From positions 648,467-665,001 of the forward strand of contig NW_017265149.1 of the NCBI RefSeq assembly GCF_001638985.1: a stretch of 16,535 bases of DNA, read 5' to 3'. Made by a program: the position numbers and the translations under genes. Positions 8,236 to 16,535 of this stretch are shown here, in pieces. The notes below the pieces were generated by a model. The model saw nothing but the letters and a program-made list of their open reading frames with translations. It was not told where the DNA came from and searched no databases. Position 1 is the stretch's first letter. The number at the start of each line of letters is the position of its first letter. Source of the stretch: Phycomyces blakesleeanus NRRL 1555(-). Taxonomy: Eukaryota; Mucoromycota; Mucoromycetes; Mucorales; Phycomycetaceae.

Positions 8236-9180
8236 AAAAAGAAAACATAAAGTAAAAAAAAATTCTAGCCATATGAGACTATAAAGTACTGACCAGTAGT
8301 AAAGATGTGATGCCGAGTTTTGAAAATATATTTTAGGATCTAAAAAAAATCAGTTTTTATATATATATTAAGATAGATAAAATCTCTACCTTTTTGCAGT
8401 TATTTCTGTGCGTAAAGGTTTGTAGTTTTAAAGCAAGAATATTATATACATATATCAAATATTTATATATAGCAGTACTTTCGTACTTTTTACATATAAA
8501 ACATATATATATATTTAAATATTTTTTATTAATTAATTATAGTTAAGTGTTTGAATCTTTTTTAACTAAAACTATATATAATCAAAGCTTAATATAATCA
8601 TAATAGCGGGATATTCAAAATCATATAACTATTCATTTATTTTTTATTTATTTATGTAATCATTTTAATATAAAGGTTTCTGTAAAGCCATTTTGCTATA
8701 CAAGAATACTCAGAAATTCAGCATAAAGTGATAGTTATATTGCACTAGAAAATTACAGATTTTAGCTGAGAAGCATATGTATTTCGATTTATGAAAGAAA
8801 TAAGCTACTGGGAATAAATAAAGATAAAAATAAGAGTAGAATGATTCAATTAAACAACAAACAGAAAATATAGCTTCTTTTCAATATGTAATTAATGAAT
8901 TGGGCAATATATACTTCTGTAGATATATAATTGTATATTACATACAAAAATAAGAATTTTACTTTGTTGTTGTTTCTTTGGGATGAAAGCTGAATAAGTG
9001 GTTTGTGTAAGTCTTGTACAATATACCAATATGGGTTGGGCTTATACAAACCTGACTATTGTGAGAGCTTGTAAAAAGGCTTAGGAAAACACATTTTCTA
9101 TACCAAAAGCAAATAGCTTGAGCAATTATTCAGAAACAGTTATATTTCTCAGCCATATGTATTCACCAAGCCATTTCAAA
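8236..9180. other. AT-rich spacer; no gene seen
   Basis: Very AT-rich, with several TA-rich runs (8353-8368, 8440-8520). The short open stretches on either strand look like chance in composition and have no recognisable motif. Confidence 0.55.
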
Positions 9181-9185
9181 AAAAG

Positions 9186-9194
9186 TATATATAA
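9186..9194 (+). promoter_or_regulatory. TATA box of the small secreted-peptide gene
   Basis: TATATATAA, 75-83 bp upstream of the ATG at 9269. The A/C/T-rich leader between them has no G in its last 58 bp except in AAGATCC and is otherwise typical of a fungal 5' leader. Confidence 0.55.
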
Positions 9195-9268
9195 TGTAAG
9201 AAAAAGATCCAAAATATCATTCAATTCATATTAATCAAAAACATCAATTCATTCTTAAACTTTACATC

Positions 9269-9448
9269 ATGCGCTCTCCTATGGTTCAAATCTTCTCTAC
9301 TCTATGTTTTCTTGGACTCTTGGTAAACTTGACACAGGCAGCTCCGTATGCCCCTGGTGATTGGCGTTTGAAGTTTCACATGTATCGTCCAGTAGAAAAA
9401 CCAACCGCAAAATGCATGTGGTATACCGCTAAAAATTTGTGTGCCTAA
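9269..9448 (+). CDS. Small secreted peptide precursor (59 aa), two cysteines in the mature part
   Basis: The start ATG follows a TATA box and an AT-rich leader, and the stop is TAA. Residues 1-24 form a signal peptide: Arg2 and a short polar start, a hydrophobic core (IFSTLCFLGLLVNL), then TQA as a likely cleavage site. The mature part would be about 35 residues. It begins APYAPGDW, contains KFHMYRPVEKP, and ends with Cys49 and Cys58, so one disulfide would close a ten-residue ring at the very C-terminus (CMWYTAKNLC). It is basic (six Lys/Arg, two acidic residues) and has no dibasic processing site. Base composition is clearly richer in G+C than the flanks. No neighbouring gene shares its direction closely. 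It could be an effector-like, signalling or antimicrobial peptide; the sequence does not decide and I recognise no family. Confidence 0.72.
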   Translation: MRSPMVQIFSTLCFLGLLVNLTQAAPYAPGDWRLKFHMYRPVEKPTAKCMWYTAKNLCA

Positions 9449-9526
9449 GACCATCTTGCCTTGTTTTATATAAATTTACTCATTTTGAATAGTATATAAA
9501 TATATATTAATCAGTGTAATATCGAA

Positions 9527-9536
9527 AATAAATAAA
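9527..9536 (+). terminator. Probable poly(A) signal of the secreted-peptide gene
   Basis: Two overlapping AATAAA hexamers about 80 nt after the stop codon, in a TA-rich 3' region that includes TATATAAATATATA. Confidence 0.5.
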
Positions 9537-9872
9537 GTTAATACTTCTTTTTGTGACTTTGTAATATACATACTGAAACGTAGAACAGAATAGATTCTTT
9601 GAACTTTAATTAAAATAATAAGGATTTCTACTTTTTATATTTTATTCTCATACATGTATACAATATGAAATCTGTGTTGTATTTATTATAAGTGGTTTCA
9701 TTGAGCTTAATATCTCTGTTTTGGCTACTAAAGACAAAATATAAAGGATTGAACTACCTCAATTCGTAGGCATGCCTATATAACTAACATTTTTTTTGTT
9801 AAACGTAAGACATATCGAATTTCTTTATAGGCTACAGAAGGTAGATATCTAAAAAATAGGGTTTAAGTTTTA
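9537..9872. other. AT-rich spacer; no gene seen
   Basis: No coding, RNA or repeat signal beyond T and A runs was recognised between the peptide gene and the weak retroelement trace. Confidence 0.5.
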
Positions 9873-10070
9873 ATGCAGCAATACTTTACCCTATTCAAAG
9901 AATTAAAAGTAGTGTTTGATAAAATAATGCTAATTTTATATCTTATTCAATATATATATCCTTGGGAAATACTCGGTGAATTGGATGAATACAATCTCTA
10001 TAATGCTTACATTAATAGGTATACAAATACTAGTCATATTTTTATTTTAAAGGGTTTATTATAGCATTAT
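9873..10070 (+). pseudogene. Possible second Ty3/Gypsy trace (reverse transcriptase/RNase H junction)
   Basis: A 63-codon open stretch contains LFKELKVVFDKI, then IYPWEILGELDEYN, then SHIFILKGLL and a stop followed by HYIT. In Ty3/Gypsy polyproteins the order FExLKxxFxxAPxL, P-x-x-LETDAS, HPxAFxSxxL and NY occurs at similar spacings. Most key residues are replaced. The trace crosses 10015, where similarity to the start of the window begins, so copy A would hold only its downstream end. This is a weak call. Confidence 0.25.
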
Positions 10071-10822
10071 ATAACAAATACAACAATTATAATAGGTAAC
10101 GACAGTGAATTTTTTTTTTACCATTTTCTATTGATAATATTCTTTGGCTGATTTGCGAAGATTATCTTGTATGAGCGTAAAGCTTAGCACTTGAAAATTA
10201 TTTTGAAAAGTAGTACTTACCAATAGACACTATATATCTTTAGCCATAAGTTTGCAGTTCTACTATATCATTCACATCTCATAGTATATGTTGAAGTAGA
10301 TAACCAATTATTTCAGACAATTTAATTTTATTACTTTTATATAGACAAGCCTGATAAAGCTCAAAATAAATTATTATATGTAGAAATGGTTAATTTGATT
10401 GATACTTTCAATTTGAAAAAAAGAAAACGGCTTTAGATCAATGAGAGAATAGACATCTCTTATGTGTGTGCGTGTGTATTTAAAACAATATATGAATGCT
10501 GGTTATAAGTAAAGATCCAAGAAATTAGTTAAAATATAGCAAAGATGTATTTAATGAATACAGAGTACAAAATTAATTTCTATTATTATAAAATCAATAT
10601 ATAAAATACATTTTTATTGACATCAACTATGTAATTGAATTAGAAGTAAAGTAGTTTAGCTTGGATATCAAAGAACTTGATAATTTATTCACAAAAATAC
10701 AATCAATAATTTGAAAATTTGATCTACTCTAAATATAAATATATTAGCTGGGATGGTCCAAATCCCAGTGTATGCTGTCGCAGGTCAGCACCATATTTTA
10801 CTAGCTATTACATTTCTTCTTC

Positions 10823-10874
10823 GTGCCTTGTCCAGATCCAGAGGAGAGGGGGTCCAACGCCAGTCCATTCCATT
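10823..10874 (+). repeat. Left arm of imperfect inverted repeat (copy B)
   Basis: Identical by eye to the copy A arm at 809-860; it pairs imperfectly with 12207-12262. Confidence 0.5.
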
Positions 10875-11189
10875 GATTCTTTTTTGATTTTTGATTTTCT
10901 TGTTTTTTGATTTGATTTTTTAATTTTTTTTTTGATTTTTTTTTGATCTTTTTTTTGCTTTTTTTTATATTTTTTATGATTTGCTTTTCTTCATTTGATT
11001 TGATAAAATATTCTATTCTATTCTATTGTATAGTATAATCTGTTTTGATATTTTTTAATAGACATGATGTGTCTTGATATGTCTTGGTCTGACTTGACTA
11101 GACTTGATTTGATATGTCTTGTCTTCAATTGATTTGGGTTGATTTGTATTGACTTGATATGATTTGTATAATGTTCATGGTCATAGATA
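10875..11189. repeat. T-rich low-complexity DNA (copy B)
   Basis: Same composition and apparently the same sequence as 861-1175: T runs, four ATTCT units and GACTTG/GATTTG strings. No coding signal was seen. Confidence 0.7.
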
Positions 11190-11193
11190 CTGA

Positions 11194-12089
11194 GAGTGAC
11201 TTTGTTAAAGGACGTCTTTAGATTTGATTTGAGAGAGAGTTTGAGAAAAGTAATCTTCAGATTTGGTGAAGAGAGACTTTGGAAAAAAACCACTTTCTGA
11301 TATGAACCCAGAGAGGCTTTATTAGAAAACGCCTTGTTTTTTTAGCCGAGATGGATTTTGTAAAATGACATCTTCCGCTTTGATTAGAAAGATCTTGTAA
11401 AAGGACACCTGAAGATATGTGACAGGAGAGCCTTTGTAAAGAGTGCCATATAACTTGAGTGGAGAGTTACTTGGTAAAAGAACACCTTCCGATTTAAGCT
11501 GAGAAAGGTTTTGTGAAAGAGAACCTTCCGATTTGAGTTGAGAATTGGTAAAGACATCAACAGATTTGAGCCAAAAGAGACATTGCTAAAGGACACATTC
11601 ACGTTTGAATGAAGAGAGAGAAAGGGACTTTGTGAAAGAGAACCTTCCGATTTGAGTTGAGAGAGAGAGTTTGTAAAAAAACGCCTTTAGATTTGAGCGG
11701 AGGGATGCTTGGTAAAGGGACACCTTCCGATTTGGATTGAGAGAATTTGTTAACGACCAACTTCTGATTTGAGCTAAGAGAGAGTTTGTGAACGGACACC
11801 TTCAGTCTTGAATGAAGAGAGACTTTGGAAAAAGCGCCTTCAGATTTTAGTAGAGAGAGTTTGTGAACAGACATCTTTAGTCTTAAGTTAAGAGAGACTT
11901 TGGAAAGAGCGCCTTTTGACTTGAGTGGAGAGATATTTTGGAAAGAACATATTCCGATTTAAGTCGAGAGAGACTTTTTAAAAGGACACCTTCAGTCTTG
12001 ACCCAAGAGAAACTTTGTAAAGGACACATTGTGATTTGAGACAACAAAGATTTTGGAAAGCAGTACCCTCCAGTTTGAGTGGATACAGA
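11194..12089. repeat. Degenerate ~45-bp minisatellite (copy B)
   Basis: Apparently base-for-base the same array as 1180-2075, including all its unit-to-unit differences. Confidence 0.85.
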
Positions 12090-12206
12090 GACGCTTCGTT
12101 AACGAATGCATTGTTTTTGTTTTTGTTTTTGACATTGTTTTTGCTTTGTGTTTTTGATATTATTATTTTTTCTTCTTTTTTCTTTTTTTTTTTTTTACAA
12201 AATATT

Positions 12207-12262
12207 GGAATGGATATTGGACTGGACAATGGACCCCCCCTTTCTGGACTTGAACAAGGCAC
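12207..12262 (-). repeat. Right arm of imperfect inverted repeat (copy B)
   Basis: Counterpart of 2194-2249, with TTTCTGG where copy A has TTCCTGG. It pairs imperfectly with 10823-10874. Confidence 0.5.
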
Positions 12263-12332
12263 TGGACCCTATACTATACAACTGCGAAATATATATATTA
12301 TTAGTTCTAAGATATTTGATACTCTAATTAAC

Positions 12333-13793
12333 AGCGTAATATTTTTGTGACGCCCAACTGAAATGGGTTCAGTTTTGCTTTGTGTTGTTTTTCAGAGAAA
12401 ACACCAAGAGCAGGATTCCTTTGAATAGCTATATTGTTGCTATTGTGTTTCCGTAGTTCCTTCCGAAATATTTTCTTGCTTGCTGATGGAGGCCTGTAAT
12501 AGATATACTGGTGCCACAGAATTGTCTGCAAAATCCATTCGGGGATCGCCAAAACCTTTTTTTTTATGTATGAAACTACGGCCTTTGACCAACGTATAAA
12601 ATTCATATTTGAAGAAATTGTTGACCCAGTGGAGATGCTTGAAGTGCTTTTGGCCGACCCATGAAATGATAAGCTCCTGGGTTGTATAATTTGATGGTGC
12701 ATTTTTGATAGCTTGATACAATTGACTTGATCACTTGAATACTTGAGGCGGGATATAGTGCTACACACAATATTCTCGCGGGAAAGATTTACTACTGGAT
12801 TGAATTTCCATGATTTTTTATAGGAACGGGGGTATATAATTTTCTTAATGTGAGTCAGAGACCGGCCACCAAGTAGCTTGAACACCGTGCAAAATGCTTG
12901 ATTTTCTTGGTTGCTTGTATTGGTGAGCATCAGTAGACTTTGCATATTTTTGTTACTGTCCTCTCATTCCACCTTTGATAATTTCTTTTTTTGTTCTTTT
13001 TTTTTTGTTCTTTTTTTTTTTTTGTTCTTTTTTTTTGTTCTTTTTTTTTGTTCTTTTTTTTTTCTAATTTTTTCCTTTACATATATATATATAAACATCC
13101 ACTTTTTCTTTTTGCGTTTTAGAACCAGTCTGATATTGGCTTCCTGCTTGACTGATTCTGTCCTCATCAAACTTTGACTTGATAGTTTGCTAAAATTAGT
13201 CTCATGATATGACCTTTGATTGAATCTTGCTTTTCATTGGCAATCACTTGCGCACGTATTTGGACCCTATATGTGGGTTGTTTGTCCCTGCTATACAGAC
13301 ATTGCCGGTATTGCTTGCTTTAGCCTACTCTTCTTGACAGCTCTGAATACGACCCGGTTGACCCAATTAATCAAATCTTGGTTCTATATATCGGCCAAAT
13401 TTGAGGACAACTCATGATAGACCGGCATGTAATCAAATAAAGGTTGTAGTTATTCACTCGAAGCTGTATATAAAACATTCGTATCTTATCGACTTGAATG
13501 TAGATAATTTACTTGCATTATATCTACTATATTTTTCAAGTATAATAGCTATTGCAAAAAACCCAAGCTTGCATTTCCTGACAAACAATTTGAGTAGAAG
13601 TCGTATAAAAAACGTGGTTTCTCAGGCTTGCCACTGGCATGTGTTGTACATTTGAGATAATTTTAGCATCAATAAACTTGACTTATTATTCGTTTTTATT
13701 ATCAGTAATCTTCCTCAAAGTTCCACGAAAGATCTCATAAACCGACTATGGATGCATATTTAGAAGCTGCTTATTGTTGGATGTTGAATCCAT
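12333..13793 (-). pseudogene. Decayed protein gene of unknown family (copy B)
   Basis: Counterpart of the broken gene at 2320-3841. The start is conserved (MDSTSNNKQ) although this end lies in the highly diverged zone. Further stops are present: the Trp codon of SSNLADIW in copy A is TAG here, and the Tyr of SVYQGQ is also a stop. The part left of 13415 is nearly identical to copy A, and the part right of it is strongly diverged but alignable. It cannot encode a full product. Confidence 0.6.
12984..13063. repeat. T(8-12)GTTC microsatellite (copy B)
   Basis: Same microsatellite as 2971-3105 but with five GTTC interruptions. This accounts for most of the length difference between the block copies. 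Confidence 0.9.
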
Positions 13794-14299
13794 TTAGAAA
13801 AAATTCAATTCTTACTAGATTTACGCCAAGATATGTATCAGCTATGCAAAGTCCATTAGACTGAAGCAAGGTCTCAAAATTTGAGACCAATATTCCAAAC
13901 GACACTAAAGCCAATAGAAATCAACTTAAAAAGTTAATGGCTAACAAAAATAACACTCATGTTCAATAGTTTAACATTTTAGCATGTATTACCATGAATC
14001 TAACCGTGACTCAGACAAGACCAAAACAAAGAAAACCCAAAATCCATGATTACGGATATTAAAGAAATTCCAGAAGCAGCCGAATATCAACAGAAAAAGA
14101 AAGGCACGCATCGATATTAAAAAACACATATTCAACGATATACAAGTAGACAGCAGAAAGATAAGTAAAAACTTCAAGGTATTCGAAAATGGAAGGCTTA
14201 ACAGCGACTGCCTCGCGACAAAAAACCAAATACGGATGCAAGAGAGAAAACAATAAAAAGCCAACAACAAGATACAAAGACAGGAAAAAGAAGGCTTCC
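13416..14299. other. Diverged continuation of the repeat block (copy B side)
   Basis: Loose homologue of 3464-4125, holding the N-terminal end of the copy B pseudogene. From about 13980 it becomes purine-rich on the plus strand, with worn fragments similar to the following 60-bp unit (for example the AACCAAATACGGATG and CCAACAACAAGAT segments). No intact gene is seen. Confidence 0.55.
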
Positions 14300-16535
14300 A
14301 AGAATAAACACAATAGTGTACAACAACCAGACAGACAGATTGGATAGACGCATTTCATAGAGAATAATTGCATCTGTGCACAACAACCAGACACACAGAT
14401 TGGAAAGACGGATTTCATAGACAATAAATGCATCTGTGCACAACAACCAGACACACAGATTGGAAAGACGGATTTCATAGAGAATAAATGCATCTGTGCA
14501 CAACAACCAGACACACAGATTGGAAAGACGGATTTCATAGAGAATAAATGCATCTGTGCACAACAACCAGACACACAGATTGGATAGACGGATTTCATAG
14601 ACAATAAATGCATCTGTGAACAACAACCAGACACACAGATTGGATAGACGGATTTCAAGAGAATAAATGCATCTGTGCACAACAACCAGACACACAGATT
14701 GGATAGACGGATTTCATAGAGATTAAATGCATCTGTGCACAACAGCCAGACACACAGATTGGATAGACGGATTTCATAGAGAATAAATGCATCTGTGAAC
14801 AACAACCAGACACACAGATTGGATAGACGGATTTCATAGAGAATAAATGCATCTGTGAACAACAACCAGACACACAGATTGGATAGACGGATTTCATAGA
14901 GAATAAATGCATCTGTGAACAACAACCAGACACACAGATTGGATAGACGGATTTCATAGAGATTAAATGCATCTGTGCACAACAGCCAGACACACAGATT
15001 GGAAAGACGGATTTCAAGAGAATAATTGCATCTGTGCACAACAACCAGACACACAGATTGGATAGACGGATTTCAAGAGAATAATTGCATCTGTGCACAA
15101 CAACCAGACACACAGATTGGATAGACGGATTTCATAGACAATAAATGCATCTGTGCACAACAACCAGACACACAGATTGGAAAGACGGATTTCATAGAGA
15201 ATAATTGCATCTGTGCACAACAACCAGACACACAGATTGGATAGACGGATTTCATAGAGATTAAATGCATCTGTGAACAACAACCAGACACACAGATTGG
15301 ATAGACGGATTTCATAGAGAATAAATGCATCTGTGCACAACAACCAGACACACAGATTGGATAGACGGATTTCAAGAGAATAAATGCATCTGTGCACAAC
15401 AACCAGACACACAGATTGGAAAGACGGATTTCATAGAGAATAAATGCATCTGTGAACAACAACCAGACACACAGATTGGATAGACGGATTTCAAGAGAAT
15501 AATTGCATCTGTGCACAACAACCAGACACACAGATTGGAAAGACGGATTTCATAGAGAATAAATGCATCTGTGCACAACAACCAGACACACAGATTGGAT
15601 AGACGGATTTCATAGAGATTAATTGCATCTGTGCACAACAGCCAGACACACAGATTGGATAGACGGATTTCATAGAGATTAAATGCATCTGTGCACAACA
15701 ACCAGACACACAGATTGGATAGACGGATTTCATAGAGAATAAATGCATCTGTGCACAACAACCAGACACACAGATTGGATAGACGGATTTCATAGAGAAT
15801 AAATGCATCTGTGCACAACAACCAGACACACAGATTGGAAAGACGCATTTCATAGAGAATAAATGCATCTGTGCACAACAACCAGACACACAGATTGGAA
15901 AGACGCATTTCATAGAGAATAAATGCATCTGTGAACAACAACCAGACACACAGATTGGAAAGACGGATTTCAAGAGAATAATTGCATCTGTGCACAACAA
16001 CCAGACACACAGATTGGATAGACGGATTTCAAGAGAATAAATGCATCTGTGAACAACAACCAGACACACAGATTGGATAGACGGATTTCATAGAGAATAA
16101 ATGCATCTGTGCACAACAACCAGACACACAGATTGGAAAGACGGATTTCATAGAGAATAAATGCATCTGTGAACAACAACCAGACACACAGATTGGATAG
16201 ACGGATTTCATAGACAATAAATGCATCTGTGAACAACAACCAGACACACAGATTGGATAGACGGATTTCATAGAGAATAAATGCATCTGTGCACAACAAC
16301 CAGACACACAGATTGGAAAGACGGATTTCATAGAGAATAAATGCATCTGTGCACAACAACCAGACACACAGATTGGATAGACGGATTTCATAGAGAATAA
16401 ATGCATCTGTGCACAACAACCAGACACACAGATTGGAAAGACGGATTTCATAGAGAATAAATGCATCTGTGAACAACAACCAGACACACAGATTGGATAG
16501 ACGGATTTCATAGAGAATAAATGCATCTGTGAACA
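14300..16535. repeat. Homogeneous 60-bp minisatellite, about 37 units, open at the window edge
   Basis: After a worn first unit (14300-14339), 36 complete units and one cut by the window end follow. Most are 60 bp; seven are 59 bp because CATAGAG is CAAGAG. A few positions alternate among units: GGATAG/GGAAAG, GACGG/GACGC, GAGAAT/GACAAT/GAGATT, AAATG/AATTG, GTGCAC/GTGAAC and CAACC/CAGCC. Each complete unit holds the perfect inverted repeat ATCTGTG and CACAGAT around 15 nt. Two minus-strand frames are open through 60-bp units, but the 59-bp units shift frame, so I read the array as non-coding. Confidence 0.95.

Larger units (their letters stand above)
10015..13415. repeat. Long direct repeat, copy B
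   Basis: Second copy of the block at 1-3463, holding the same inner elements in the same order. It is about 60 bp shorter, almost all of it in the T-rich microsatellite (five GTTC interruptions instead of eight) and the TA run. Its left boundary cannot be placed, because sequence left of copy A is outside the window; the weak coding trace at 9873-10070 crosses position 10015, so the true repeat may begin further left. Confidence 0.95.

Noticed and set aside
8846..9049. 67-codon minus-strand open frame
   Set aside because: AT-driven composition (Tyr, Ile, Asn, Lys, Phe), no promoter, and no recognisable motif or signal sequence.
14059..16526. Long overlapping minus-strand reading frames giving Cys-rich 20-residue repeats (CVSGCCAQMHL and CVWLLCTDAF)
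   Set aside because: Two frames are open only because a 60-bp unit lacks stops in them. Seven 59-bp units shift the frame, and no start, promoter or stable frame is seen.
14300..16535. CRISPR-like array
   Set aside because: The whole 60-bp unit repeats with no unique spacers; it is a minisatellite.

Overview
The window looks like AT-rich chromosomal DNA from a filamentous fungus, most likely an early-diverging one (Mucoromycota is my best guess, not proven). The grounds are a 60-nt intron with GTAAGA donor, TACTAAC branch site and CAG acceptor; TATA boxes about 60-80 bp upstream of the two start codons; a pyrimidine-rich leader; very AT-rich spacers around much more GC-rich coding regions; and decayed Ty3/Gypsy-like sequence. 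Nothing suggests a bacterium, a virus or an organelle.

Layout. Positions 1-3463 recur as a direct repeat at 10015-13415. The two copies are indistinguishable by eye over the first 2.1 kb, differ at a few sites up to about 3.2 kb and at roughly one base in twenty up to 3463. After that they drop abruptly to a much more divergent but still recognisable match that ends in two related 60-bp tandem arrays: a worn one at 4126-4490 and a large, homogenised one from 14300 to the window edge. Each copy carries, in order, AT-rich DNA, an imperfect inverted-repeat pair enclosing T-rich DNA and a degenerate ~45-bp minisatellite, a broken minus-strand protein gene interrupted by a T-rich microsatellite, and then the 60-bp array.

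Between the copies are the only two genes that look intact. On the minus strand (4990-6915) is a two-exon gene for a 621-residue protein of no family I recognise: hydrophobic N-terminus, Ser-rich section, decapeptide repeats and a very acidic C-terminus. On the plus strand (9269-9448) is a 59-codon gene for a small secreted peptide: signal sequence, a short basic mature part, and two cysteines that could close a ten-residue C-terminal ring. It has its own TATA box and poly(A) signals. Between these two genes, and again at 9873-10070, are weak, broken traces of Ty3/Gypsy reverse transcriptase and RNase H.

No operon or pathway can be read from this arrangement. The best reading is a repeat-rich, possibly subtelomeric or heterochromatic region in which a secreted-peptide gene and an orphan acidic protein gene sit between recently exchanged repeat blocks. 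The subtelomeric idea is inference; no telomere repeat is seen.
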